From an uncultured Pseudodesulfovibrio sp. (lineage in GTDB: Bacteria; Desulfobacterota; Desulfovibrionia; Desulfovibrionales; Desulfovibrionaceae): 64,000 nucleotides of DNA. The notes under the pieces were generated by a model that was not told the origin of the DNA, made no database searches, and was given only the letters and a program-made list of their open reading frames with translations. The stretch lies in contig NZ_OY782498.1 in the NCBI RefSeq assembly GCF_963677845.1, positions 2,549,518 through 2,613,517 on the forward strand, read 5' to 3'. Made by a program: the position numbers and the translations under genes. Positions 42,471 through 51,493 of the stretch are shown in pieces (position 1 is the first letter of the stretch; each line of letters opens with the position of its first letter).

Positions 42471-45248
42471 ATGGCACTATTACATTTTGCAAACATAACG
42501 AACCACAGGCCTGAAATTTTGATGTCAAAAACAGCCTATGGTTTAAATCTATTCCGTCAGTTTTTGTTGAAAGTTAAAAATCATCAAGAAAGCACTGACA
42601 ACGTAAAACATCTAGCTTGGGAGCAGATCAATAAACCCACTAATACTGAGAACACCAAGACTGCCCCTGATGAATCTCAAGGCGTTTGGATTCAATTAAA
42701 GAATCCGGATATTTCAGATTCTGAAATGGAAACAGCCCTCCGGCATTTTTTAGATGAAAGCGTCGACACAATATATGAAGCAGACCATGCAAACTGGAAA
42801 GCAGTAGGTACTCCTGCAACAGAATGCTCGCATTGCAAAAAAATGTCATATGCGACCGAGGAGCATGCATGGGAGATTGCTATTTCCTGTCGCAAAGACC
42901 TCAATGTGTACGAATGCCCCAAAGGAAATGGTTGGCATTTGACTGGCAGACATCACTCTGCCGTACCTTTCAGGCGCGACAATGCGCTGACTATCCTTGA
43001 CCGCTCCGCCGATGAGGAACAGTTAAAACTCGACCGCTTGCCTCAGCTTCCATACATAGTCATACGCCCTAATACATACCAATTGAGATGCCAGCTTGAT
43101 GCAATAGACAAGCTAAAAGATGCTCCAGACTCTCATCATTACCCTTTATTAAGGCTGTTTGAAGCTAGTAACCATGCAAAATGGCCGGAGATCACAATCG
43201 GCAGTGACCAACTTTATTTTGCAGATGCTTTTAATCGATATCTTTCATCCAAGCCTGAACCCCATCACGTAAAAGAATGGGAGGTCCTGACTGATGAGAA
43301 TCGCCCTGGTAATAACGAGCAGCGAACTTTTGTTAAGAAAGCCCTAAACACCCCTGACTTTGCTTTCCTTGAGGGGCCTCCAGGATCTGGAAAAACAACT
43401 GCAGTTTGTGAATTAGTACTTCAGCTTATCAAGCAGGGGAAACGAATATTACTCTGCGCCTCAACACATGTCGCAGTAGACAACGTGTTGGAACGACTCA
43501 TGGCTAAGACCAATCCTCTACGAAGCAGCATCATCCCAATTAGGATTGGAGATCGTTCTAGCATTAGTAAGAAGGTTCGCCCTTGGGAACTACGGGAGTT
43601 TGTCAAGACAGAAACAAAAAGACTGATCAATGGACTCCAAAAAGAGGCGAATCCCTCTCCTGCCCAAAAAGAAATGCTTCGTCAGCTTCGTCACGGAAAA
43701 GGAACAATACAAAAGACTGTGCTGACAGCTTCCAACCTGGTCTGCGGAACAACTATTGGCATTCTTCAGCACCCTGAAATTAAAGCCAAAGGGCAATCGC
43801 CAACTTTTGATGTGATGATTATCGATGAGGCGTCAAAGACGACATTTCAAGAATTCTTGGTGCCAGCACTCCTTGCCAAACGGTGGATTCTAGTTGGCGA
43901 TCCAAAACAACTTTCGCCCTATGTAGACGACGAGGCTACTGCCGTTAACATCGCCCCATCATTGCCTCAGCAATACAAGCGTGATGCTTGCATAGACGTA
44001 TTTCGAGCCATGCAGTCTGATCCAAAATTCCGCTTCTGCTCAATTGTCGCTACTGACAATGAAGAAGAACAACTTTTTTACATCAAGCAGGCGCTTAAGA
44101 ATGAAGTCAGATTGTGGTGTGAAGGGAATGATCCAGAGGAACTCCCTTATGCTTCCATGATTGTAGCGAGCCCTCAATTCCTAAGAGACAATGTTAAACG
44201 ACTACCACTCGACATTTCTTTTTTGCGAACCCCTGAGAAAATGCCAAGCGCAATTTGCAGGCGAGTTGCTTCATATAACTCAACCAAATCACGTTCACAC
44301 GTAAAGGAAGCCCCTTCTTGGGAAAATGAAATAGCTTGGAGGCGTGCCCGCCATTATGAGCAACGAAAAGAGATTGGCCGATCTTTTCATCTAAGCGAGA
44401 AAAAACTTACCGGGGAAAAATTGGCAAAGCAGTTGGAAGCGCTTTTACCCGCAGAAGACACTTCTGTCTCGACTTCGATCAACAGTGTTTCTCGCATAGC
44501 CTTTCCTTCGATTCTGGAATCTCTACAGGAGGGATTTCAGCGAGAAGATGAGCAGCGAGACCCAACAGCCCTATCTGACGGAATTCCCAAAGGAGCTTTA
44601 GAACAGCGTCAGGTGTTACTAACCTATCAGCACCGCATGCATCCTGAAATAGCACAGTTTCCTCATGAGACCATATACAGCGAAAGAGCCTTACTCTCGT
44701 CGCCTGAAATGGAGCGGAAAAGAGAATGGGCCTACAAGCCAGGAAGAAGGCGAATCGTATGGAATGACGTTAAGGGGATAGTAAATAGAAAAGGGAATTA
44801 TAATCCAGGGGAAGCTCAAGAAGCGATTCAAGAATTAAAGGACTTTGATTCTTGGACCGCCAGGAACCCTAAACATGACGGAGGCCCATGGCAGGTTGCG
44901 GCTCTCTCATTTTATCGAGGTCAAGAGCAAGAGATACAAAGACAAATGCAAAAATGGACTCAAACTAAGAATCGACGCCATTTTCATCGAGGGAAAAAAG
45001 AAGCTCCATATCTAGAAATTGAAGTTTGTACCGTCGACAGATTTCAAGGCCATGAAGCGGACTTGGTTCTTCTTAGTTTTATGAATGACCATCCGACCAG
45101 CTTTCTTCAGAGCCCCAATCGACTGAATGTCGCTTTGACAAGAGCTCGTTATCAGCTTGTCGTATTCGGAAATAGACAAAAAATGAAAAAAGCATCTGGC
45201 GTTCTAGGCGCATTCGCTCAGGAACAACATTGGGGGGTGGCATTATGA
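42471..45248 (+). CDS. UPF1/DNA2-like SF1 helicase (Mokosh-like component)
   Basis: This 925-residue protein has an N-terminal region of about 280 residues with four Cys in CSHCKKM...C..., then an SF1 helicase (COG1112-type): Walker A EGPPGSGKTTAVCEL (about 302), ASTHVAVDNVLERL, Walker B MIIDEASKTT with VGDPKQLSPY, then TYQHRMHPEIAQFP, VDRFQGHEADLVLLSF and LNVALTRARYQLVVFG. These are the motifs of UPF1/DNA2/NAM7-family RNA or DNA helicases. The gene starts 35 bases after a sigma-54-like transcription start, and its stop codon overlaps the next ATG. A PLD nuclease follows two genes on, recalling Mokosh. Confidence 0.86.
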   Translation: MALLHFANITNHRPEILMSKTAYGLNLFRQFLLKVKNHQESTDNVKHLAWEQINKPTNTENTKTAPDESQGVWIQLKNPDISDSEMETALRHFLDESVDTIYEADHANWKAVGTPATECSHCKKMSYATEEHAWEIAISCRKDLNVYECPKGNGWHLTGRHHSAVPFRRDNALTILDRSADEEQLKLDRLPQLPYIVIRPNTYQLRCQLDAIDKLKDAPDSHHYPLLRLFEASNHAKWPEITIGSDQLYFADAFNRYLSSKPEPHHVKEWEVLTDENRPGNNEQRTFVKKALNTPDFAFLEGPPGSGKTTAVCELVLQLIKQGKRILLCASTHVAVDNVLERLMAKTNPLRSSIIPIRIGDRSSISKKVRPWELREFVKTETKRLINGLQKEANPSPAQKEMLRQLRHGKGTIQKTVLTASNLVCGTTIGILQHPEIKAKGQSPTFDVMIIDEASKTTFQEFLVPALLAKRWILVGDPKQLSPYVDDEATAVNIAPSLPQQYKRDACIDVFRAMQSDPKFRFCSIVATDNEEEQLFYIKQALKNEVRLWCEGNDPEELPYASMIVASPQFLRDNVKRLPLDISFLRTPEKMPSAICRRVASYNSTKSRSHVKEAPSWENEIAWRRARHYEQRKEIGRSFHLSEKKLTGEKLAKQLEALLPAEDTSVSTSINSVSRIAFPSILESLQEGFQREDEQRDPTALSDGIPKGALEQRQVLLTYQHRMHPEIAQFPHETIYSERALLSSPEMERKREWAYKPGRRRIVWNDVKGIVNRKGNYNPGEAQEAIQELKDFDSWTARNPKHDGGPWQVAALSFYRGQEQEIQRQMQKWTQTKNRRHFHRGKKEAPYLEIEVCTVDRFQGHEADLVLLSFMNDHPTSFLQSPNRLNVALTRARYQLVVFGNRQKMKKASGVLGAFAQEQHWGVAL

Positions 45249-46330
45249 TTAAAGAGATGATCAAGAACGTCGTTTTAAAACGAAAAATTGATTTTCAGGT
45301 GTGGCGCATCAAGGCCACGATAGCCAAGGCTGAGGATCGTCCTGAATACATGCCAATTCTTATGCAATTGAAAGAATATGGCCAATGTTCAGCTAAGGAT
45401 GTAGCCGCACACTTGTTCTGTGAAGAGATTGCACGGGAAAGCGTGGCAGAACGGATGTTGGACACTGCTGTTAGTCTAAAGCTGGCTGACCGAAACCGCA
45501 GAATGTATTCCCTCACAGAATCCGGCGAAAAGGCAATCCAGAGTAAACAGATCTTCGTCCCGGAGGAAGGCACTTGGGAAGTATGGATTAGCCAAGATCC
45601 ACTGCTCCCTTTTAATATCCTCAGGCTGAAATCTTTTGAAGAACCGAAGTCATACCAAGAAAACCATCAACGCCGAGTTATTGAGAAATTACCACAGATT
45701 GTTTTCGACGACTTAAAAGCTAAAGAAGGAAACCCATGCCTCGGAGGTGAATTAATACGAATTGATAGCTGCGAACGAAAGGCTGAGAAGGTTAATGATC
45801 ATGTGTCTATCCCAGCAGAATGGAATCTTTTTCAGCAATCCATAAAGCTAAAACCGAAGAAAGGGTCGCTTGAAATGCAAGCCCCGCAGATTGATAGCGC
45901 TAGTGCATGGATGGATTTACTGCGAAGCGCAAACATAGAGGAATCGTGGAATTCTGAATCGGAAACGCTGATGCGAAAATTCCAAGATGTAGATCAGACA
46001 TCACGCTTCTCGATGCGTGAAACGGTAAGGATCAACAAACCGACAATCTCTAGAGTGGGCCAGTTCGATAAAATCGATTTACCTGATGTCCCTATATCTC
46101 CAGCCACAAACTCGGATGCGCAAGAATGGGCTGCCTGGCAATTGGAGAACTCAATTGATCGAGTGATGACTTCTGCCCGGTACGAGGAACTCTGCTCTAA
46201 AACGAAAGCCACATTCGGCAACTTCCAAATAGAACTACCAGAACGCGACAGTTTAGCGAAAGAGCTTTGGAACAAACAGATTGATGATCGTTCTTGGAAT
46301 TTAATGGCAGCAGCCGATTGGAATCTATAG
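45245..46330 (+). CDS. winged-helix protein of the helicase-PLD operon
   Basis: The ATG at 45245 overlaps the helicase stop codon (ATGA), with GGGGGGTGG upstream. The 361-residue protein has an N-terminal winged-helix domain (about 30-100: ILMQLKEYGQCSAKDVAAHL, RMYSLTESGEKAI). The remaining C-terminal region, about 260 residues, has no recognisable family (WEVWISQDPLLPF, AAWQLENSIDRVM). The tight overlaps show that it is an obligate part of the operon. It may be a nucleic-acid-binding adaptor between helicase and nuclease. Confidence 0.65.
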   Translation: MIKEMIKNVVLKRKIDFQVWRIKATIAKAEDRPEYMPILMQLKEYGQCSAKDVAAHLFCEEIARESVAERMLDTAVSLKLADRNRRMYSLTESGEKAIQSKQIFVPEEGTWEVWISQDPLLPFNILRLKSFEEPKSYQENHQRRVIEKLPQIVFDDLKAKEGNPCLGGELIRIDSCERKAEKVNDHVSIPAEWNLFQQSIKLKPKKGSLEMQAPQIDSASAWMDLLRSANIEESWNSESETLMRKFQDVDQTSRFSMRETVRINKPTISRVGQFDKIDLPDVPISPATNSDAQEWAAWQLENSIDRVMTSARYEELCSKTKATFGNFQIELPERDSLAKELWNKQIDDRSWNLMAAADWNL

Positions 46331-46339
46331 GTGGGGACT

Positions 46340-47905
46340 ATGACAACCATAATCGAAAAAAAGCATGAAAAGACCGTTGATCAAACCATGTTGGAATTGC
46401 CTCCAGTTTGGATAAAACAAGCAGAAACATCTACACTGTCAGAGGAGTTCGGTTCCATTTTCACCTCTGGCAAGAACCGAGTCGTTGCCAGAGAACTTGA
46501 AGAACGAATTCTTGAAGCCGAGCACAGCATTGTTTTGTGTAGCTTTCTTTTGGCAGATGAAAAAATCGAAGATGCACTTTTCGAAGCATCACAAAAAGGT
46601 GTGCGCATCTTTGTGATGCTTGCCTGTGAAACACGTTTGGATGCGGATACGCCAGACGATGATTTTGGAAAGATGTGCCTTAATCAGCACAAGAAAATGC
46701 TGAAGCGTTTCGCGGGAAAAATGTTCATTCGTTCTGCCCCCTTCTTCCACGCAAAGGTGGTCTTGATAGACGCCCTGTCAAACTCAGACAACTCTTCAGG
46801 CATCTTGCTTACAGCTAATCTGACCCAGGAAGCCTTAGAGCGAAATGAAGAAATTGCGATCGAAATGTCTCCGTCTGAAGTGACGGAAGTCGCTCAAGTC
46901 CTAGGCTGGGCTCTCTTTGAGTACGCAGAGCATGAAGTCGACGTGAAATCTCACTTTTCCCCAGTAAAGCCTCTCAAGGAACTAAGCTATCCACGGCAGT
47001 TGGAACACATTTGCTATACGTCTGAAGAGGAGACAGGAATACGAGACAGGACAATGGCCCTCATTGAAGGAGCGAAAGAAGAACTGCTCATTTCTAGCTT
47101 CGGATGGGACAGCGGTCACCCTACTGTTGAAGCCATTTGTCAAAAGGCTCGCGATGGCGTGCGGGTGACTATTCTTTCTCGCATCAGGCCAGCAGCAATG
47201 GATGCCCTCATCAAAATGCGAGAGGCGGGAGCCGAAGTGCTGGGGTTTAACTGGCTGCATGCAAAGGCAGTCTGGAACGAGTCGGGTGACGCTTTGGTCA
47301 TGTCAGCCAATTTCCAAAAGCATGGAATGGATGAAGGATTTGAGTTGGGAGTAAAGTTGTCCGGCCAACGCTCTTCAGATTTGCACAATTGTCTACAGGC
47401 CTGGAAACGAAGCGCACCCTGGCAACTCGAGATAAAAGCCAGACTTGGTGAAGTTGTTGGGAAGGTCAAACTGTGCGAACCCGGCAAGCAGGCGGAGGTT
47501 ATTGAAATCTCGAAAGGAGAAACGATTCCTTTGTCAGATATTACTGCTCGCTGCGCAACATCCTTGGATGCTGAAGCCCAATTCCCCGAACTAAACTGGA
47601 GAGGACATCCGCACCACGCTGTGAATTTCGTCTGGAAGGTTGTCGCTCCTCAATTGCCTCCGAAAAGCAAAGAGGTCTTCTGGTATGAGGAAGAGAAAGG
47701 CACCCCCTCCTCATCAGAAAAGCAGAAGAAGCGAGCAAAGCAAATCAAACACTCATACGACCCAAAGGTTTTTCGGCTTCCTTCTGGAGAAAAGGTTATT
47801 GCTATCAATGAAGCTAGTGAACTTAATAAAGCTCTAGCACTCAAACTCAATCCCGAGTTTCTAAACGCCAACATTGTAGTCACCGAACAGACTGGAGGTG
47901 TATAG
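46340..47905 (+). CDS. phospholipase-D-family nuclease with two HKD motifs
   Basis: The 521-residue protein has two PLD repeats: HAKVVLIDALSN with TANLTQEALERNEE (about residue 137) and HAKAVWNESGD with MSANFQKHGMDEG (about 307). The order and spacing are those of bacterial PLD-type nucleases or helicase-associated PLD proteins. The C-terminal 200 residues are not recognised. GGTGGGG precedes the ATG at 46340, nine bases after the previous stop codon. As in Mokosh, a PLD nuclease paired with a UPF1-like helicase suggests cleavage of phage RNA/DNA intermediates. Confidence 0.82.
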   Translation: MTTIIEKKHEKTVDQTMLELPPVWIKQAETSTLSEEFGSIFTSGKNRVVARELEERILEAEHSIVLCSFLLADEKIEDALFEASQKGVRIFVMLACETRLDADTPDDDFGKMCLNQHKKMLKRFAGKMFIRSAPFFHAKVVLIDALSNSDNSSGILLTANLTQEALERNEEIAIEMSPSEVTEVAQVLGWALFEYAEHEVDVKSHFSPVKPLKELSYPRQLEHICYTSEEETGIRDRTMALIEGAKEELLISSFGWDSGHPTVEAICQKARDGVRVTILSRIRPAAMDALIKMREAGAEVLGFNWLHAKAVWNESGDALVMSANFQKHGMDEGFELGVKLSGQRSSDLHNCLQAWKRSAPWQLEIKARLGEVVGKVKLCEPGKQAEVIEISKGETIPLSDITARCATSLDAEAQFPELNWRGHPHHAVNFVWKVVAPQLPPKSKEVFWYEEEKGTPSSSEKQKKRAKQIKHSYDPKVFRLPSGEKVIAINEASELNKALALKLNPEFLNANIVVTEQTGGV

Positions 47906-49326
47906 TGGCAGGCAATACTCTCCTCTGCTGGAATTCTGTACGGGCTGGAAATGACGTACTAAACAATGCGGTCAAATCTTTGAAAAATCGTAAGATAGAG
48001 GTCGATAAGGTTTGGTTACTTCTTCAAAAAGGGCATGATTCTCAACTCTCTACGCAAAATGGAGTTGAACTAACCCCGCAACTCCTTGAACTAGAGGACC
48101 CGACACAACATAAGCCGATATATGACGCAATAGTGAGTGAGGTCTTGCCTCAAATCCCTCTATCTACCAATTTGCACATTAATATATCACCAGGCACGCC
48201 TGCCATGCATGCCGTTTGGCTAATTTTGCATGCGGGAGGACGACTACCTCAGGACACAAAACTGTGGTCATCACAGTTTAATCCTAAGACCAAACGGTCA
48301 AGCATAAAACCTGTAGAATTCCCAATAAACACATACCTTTCCGAGATTCGAAGGGTCGTATCCAAAGAGGATGGTTTCGCAGCGTATGATTTAGAACCTA
48401 AGTCAGAGAGCAGAAAAGAAGCTTTTGCACAGCTAAAAAGGTATGCTGACCTTCCCGGCATTCCTATACTAGTGCTTGGAGAAAGAGGGACAGGAAAGAC
48501 TCGCCTGATTGAAATGACTCTCGGGGCACTCAAGCAAAAAGAGATTGTAACAGTTGCCTGCGGCTCTCTGGACTCCCATCTCGCCGAAAGTCAACTTTTT
48601 GGTCATGTCAAAGGAGCTTTTACCGGAGCGGATCAGGACCGCGACGGGCTCTTGAAAGCTGCAAATGATGGGATACTCTTTTTAGACGAGATACAAGATC
48701 TTCCGAAAGATATTCAACGAAAGCTTGTAAGAGTACTCCAAGACAACAAGAGACGTTTTCGTCCTGTCGGCTCCGACAAAGAAGTGTCGGTCAACTTTGA
48801 ACTCGTCTGCGCCTCAAACAAAGACACGAAAACTCTCCAGAAGGTTTTAGACGCTGATTTTTATGATCGCATATCAATGACGTTGATTGAAATCCCTCCA
48901 TTACGCACGAGCCGTCAAGATTTGGAAAGAGATTGGCAACAGGTGTGGAACGAACTTTGTTTAGCATCCAAGCTTCCTTCCATAGCCCCCAGCTCCCCTG
49001 CTCTGCTCGATATTCTGCGCAATGACCCTCTACATGGGAATCTTCGAGATCTTCAGAAACTCGCTGTATTGATGATGGCGTGGTGGTCTGAAAAAGACAT
49101 TGATAAAACAATCTCTGAAGCCGTGAGACGTTGGAAGAAACAACGGGAACAAGAATACACTCAAAATGCATTTGAAGAAACTTCTTCTCGTGAAGCATAC
49201 TTAAAGCGGTGCAAACATGAATTCGCTAGTTGGGCTAAGCAAAAGTACATAACTTGGGAGAAGGCCGCGAAAGCTCTTAAGTGCAGCGAGAAGACCCTTC
49301 GAAATGATGCGACATTTAAAAAATAG
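47905..49326 (+). CDS. sigma-54 activator with RtcR/CARF-like sensor domain
   Basis: The GTG start at 47905 overlaps the previous TAG and follows GGAGGTG. The 473-residue protein has an N-terminal CARF-like domain (about 1-165, with W.LLQKGHDSQ and NISPGTPAMHAVW resembling the ligand-loop motif of RtcR/CARF proteins). The central AAA+ domain has Walker A GERGTGKTRL, GAFTGAD (sigma-54 contact loop), LFLDEIQDLP and the arginine-finger region. The C-terminal Fis-type HTH is ITWEKAAKALKCSEKTLRND. It should sense a nucleotide or RNA-end signal and switch on a sigma-54 promoter, most likely that at 42409. Confidence 0.82.
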   Translation: MAGNTLLCWNSVRAGNDVLNNAVKSLKNRKIEVDKVWLLLQKGHDSQLSTQNGVELTPQLLELEDPTQHKPIYDAIVSEVLPQIPLSTNLHINISPGTPAMHAVWLILHAGGRLPQDTKLWSSQFNPKTKRSSIKPVEFPINTYLSEIRRVVSKEDGFAAYDLEPKSESRKEAFAQLKRYADLPGIPILVLGERGTGKTRLIEMTLGALKQKEIVTVACGSLDSHLAESQLFGHVKGAFTGADQDRDGLLKAANDGILFLDEIQDLPKDIQRKLVRVLQDNKRRFRPVGSDKEVSVNFELVCASNKDTKTLQKVLDADFYDRISMTLIEIPPLRTSRQDLERDWQQVWNELCLASKLPSIAPSSPALLDILRNDPLHGNLRDLQKLAVLMMAWWSEKDIDKTISEAVRRWKKQREQEYTQNAFEETSSREAYLKRCKHEFASWAKQKYITWEKAAKALKCSEKTLRNDATFKK

Positions 49327-49446
49327 AGACAGAATTATTTATTTAAGCCGCTGTTTTTTTTTAAATGACATTAATAAAACTACCAACATCTACCGACGGC
49401 TCCTTCCGTTTGCGAGCAAACAAGTGAACTATTCACTTTTTGCCTA

Positions 49447-49845
49447 CTAGCTGTTCGCTTTTACCCGGTCATTTATGTCTTGCATAACTCGTTCATACTC
49501 TTCCAACGATTTCACGCCCACACAATGACGAGAACCATATGGGGCGTAAGTTTCCCTTTTGTTATGTTGGAAAATCCAGTCGGCCAATTCTTTTTCTTTC
49601 TCGGGATATTTCTTCTTAAAGGTTAAAAAAATCCTGCTAATGTTTTCATAGCCACCAAGAGTTTCAAATTCCTTGAAGAAATTTTGAAGCAGAACACAAC
49701 CTTTAATGTAGTCTGCATGGTCCTCGGCGGAAAGAATAGGGATTTGGCGTGCATTTTCCATGTATTTCCCTAGATAGGAAAAAGATTGAAAATCATCCTC
49801 CAACACACCGGTTTTACCTATCTCGATTATTCTTCTGTGCTTCAT
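49447..49845 (-). CDS. uncharacterised 132-residue island protein
   Basis: I do not recognise this protein. It is soluble, Lys/Glu-rich and probably helical (YIKGCVLLQNFFKEFETLGG, IFLTFKKKYPEKEKELADW). It lies between the helicase-PLD operon and the integrase on the minus strand, preceded by a weak ribosome site. Confidence 0.5.
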   Translation of the reverse strand: MKHRRIIEIGKTGVLEDDFQSFSYLGKYMENARQIPILSAEDHADYIKGCVLLQNFFKEFETLGGYENISRIFLTFKKKYPEKEKELADWIFQHNKRETYAPYGSRHCVGVKSLEEYERVMQDINDRVKANS

Positions 49846-49920
49846 TTTTGGCCTTCCAAACGAGGTGTGTTTAAACCACGATTCAGCAATGCGAATTAGC
49901 CTGGCTAAATGCAGCTTAGA

Positions 49921-51102
49921 CTATTTATTGGGAAAGAGAACCACCTTTCTCTTGCTCTCATCATCCTGCATAGCATCTGTAATAATATCCTCCGCCACAT
50001 TCGCAGCCTTCTTCAATGCCTCGTCATGCAAATGCGCATACCGCTGCGTCATCTGAGGACTCTTGTGCGTCAGGAGCTTCTGGAGCGTATACATATCCAC
50101 CTTTCCGGAACTGGCGAGCATGGATGCATAGGCGTGACGTAAGCCATGGAGTGGACGGAAGTCCTTCGGAAGTCCTGCCCGCTCCTTGATGCGATTCACA
50201 GGAGTACGGACATCTTTACGCTGCCCACCGTTTTGTCCTGGGAAAACATACGGGCTTTTCGTTTGATTGTGGGACTCAAGCAGTTCTCGTGCTGCCGCCA
50301 TCATGGGGATCTTTTGTGACACGCCGCCCTTCGGATCATCTAGCAAAATAAAACCGCGATCAAAGTCCAGATCTTTCCACTTCAGGCGGAAGATCTCGCC
50401 ACGACGCATACCGGTGAACAAGGCCAGTTTCATCATTCTAGCGACATCGATGTTGGAGTCTTCGTCGATGGCCTTAAGGAGTGCCTTGAGTTGGTCGGCT
50501 GACAGGTCCTCAGTCTTGACGTTGTCCACCAGCGGGATCTCAATACTGAGCTTGGACGGATCGGGCATCGAGCACAGACCTTTTTTTACCCCGAAATTGA
50601 TGAGTCGCTTCAGGAGAGAAAGGATGAGCTTCACAGTTTGTGGAGATTTCTTATCCTTCTTGAGCAATCGTAGACGCAACCGGTCCACGTCGAGCGTGAT
50701 GATATCGGCAGGTACTTTATTACCGAACTCCGGTTTGAGATATTTCTTGTAGCGACTCTTGTCGGGAAGACGGCCTTTGTAGTTGGTCTTTTGGGCTTCG
50801 TATTCTTTCCACAAACGGGTAATGGTCGGACGCTCTTCGCGCTCCTTGCGTTCTGCCTCTTCCTTCTCTCGACGTTCCTTGTTTGACTGCTGGTCGCCGT
50901 CGATTCGCATGCTCCGAATCATGGACGCACGAGCCGGGGTCATATCGTCTCTTTTTTGCCTTCCAGCCTTCTCTTCAACCGTATTCCCATCTTTTCGGTA
51001 AATGATGTAATAGATCTTCTCAGGCTTCCCGTTTACCTTGTTCGCGCCTTCTACGTACCAAACGCCTGGATATCCGGTCTTAAATCTTTCCTTTCTCGGC
51101 AT
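49921..51102 (-). CDS. int: tyrosine recombinase (integrase) of the selC island
   Basis: The start at 51102 follows GGAGCGAAG. The 393-residue protein has an N-terminal arm-binding domain (TGYPGVWYVEG...), a core-binding SAM-like domain (about 90-190), and a catalytic domain with Arg in FTGMRRGEIFRL, HxxR in LHGLRHAYASML and the nucleophile Tyr in SPQMTQRYAHL. All catalytic residues are present. It lies about 160 bases inside the right border, next to arm-type repeats, so it is the island's own integrase. Confidence 0.92.
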   Translation of the reverse strand: MPRKERFKTGYPGVWYVEGANKVNGKPEKIYYIIYRKDGNTVEEKAGRQKRDDMTPARASMIRSMRIDGDQQSNKERREKEEAERKEREERPTITRLWKEYEAQKTNYKGRLPDKSRYKKYLKPEFGNKVPADIITLDVDRLRLRLLKKDKKSPQTVKLILSLLKRLINFGVKKGLCSMPDPSKLSIEIPLVDNVKTEDLSADQLKALLKAIDEDSNIDVARMMKLALFTGMRRGEIFRLKWKDLDFDRGFILLDDPKGGVSQKIPMMAAARELLESHNQTKSPYVFPGQNGGQRKDVRTPVNRIKERAGLPKDFRPLHGLRHAYASMLASSGKVDMYTLQKLLTHKSPQMTQRYAHLHDEALKKAANVAEDIITDAMQDDESKRKVVLFPNK

Positions 51103-51116
51103 CACTTCGCTCCGTT

Positions 51117-51151
51117 GCACCCAACAAAGTACCCAACACTATACCCAACAC
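51117..51151. repeat. integrase arm-type repeats, right end
   Basis: Three copies of (T)ACCCAACA(C/A) in tandem; the 23-base block at 51129-51151 is identical to 12915-12937. They lie between the integrase promoter region and the tRNA remnant. Confidence 0.65.
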
Positions 51152-51263
51152 TAAGGGTGAAAATAGGTGCAAAACGGTGCAACGTCAAGCAAGTCAACTT
51201 TTAACTTTATTCCGAAAAATAAGCTAGATGCAAGATAATGCAAAAAGATGCAAAAACTCTGTT

Positions 51264-51332
51264 TTGGTCTTCAAAACCAATGTTGGGCAGTGATGTCCAG
51301 GGCAGGTTCGACTCCTGTACGCTTCCGCCATT
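51264..51332 (+). repeat. right attachment repeat (attR), 3' remnant of tRNA-Sec
   Basis: This 69-base copy of the tRNA-Sec 3' part ends in GCCATT. It lacks a 5' half and is not a functional tRNA. Its variable arm TTGGGCA/TGTCCAG differs from the functional gene but keeps pairing. Confidence 0.87.
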
Positions 51333-51410
51333 ATTGAATAAATTCATTCGCATATAATAATTTGTTTTGTCCTTAGGGGTAATCCATCGGACCATACCCT
51401 AATAAACATC

Positions 51411-51449
51411 AAAAGCCTCCCACTTGTGTATAACAAGTGGGAGGCTTTT
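51411..51449. terminator. bidirectional terminator outside the right island border
   Basis: A 17-base-pair perfect stem (AAAAGCCTCCCACTTGT with its complement) has a five-base loop and A/T flanks. It serves the minus-strand VOC gene and probably originally lay beyond selC. Confidence 0.82.
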
Positions 51450-51493
51450 AGAACAAATAGCTTTTGTCTAAAATAAACTAAAACTCCAGCATA

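Larger units (their letters stand above)
12795..51332. mobile_element. about 38.5-kb genomic island integrated in selC
   Basis: The borders are 69-base direct repeats of the 3' part of tRNA-Sec (64/69 matching by eye). A tyrosine integrase lies immediately inside the right border, and a satellite-type replication/regulation set (AlpA-like, DUF3987, YfjJ/Gp2-like) lies near the left border. Cargo is dominated by defence and recombination genes. No conjugation or capsid gene is seen, so it is best described as an integrative satellite or defence island rather than an ICE or prophage. By eye, several blocks are more A+T-rich than the backbone. Confidence 0.88.

Noticed and set aside
12862-51250. 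Prophage or conjugative element
   Set aside because: No capsid, terminase, tail, relaxase/T4SS or TraG-like genes were found; the HUH protein is of the YfjJ/Gp2 type used by satellites.
51240-51335. Second tRNA-Sec gene
   Set aside because: Only the anticodon arm to the 3' end is present; no 5' acceptor or D arm, so it is an att remnant.
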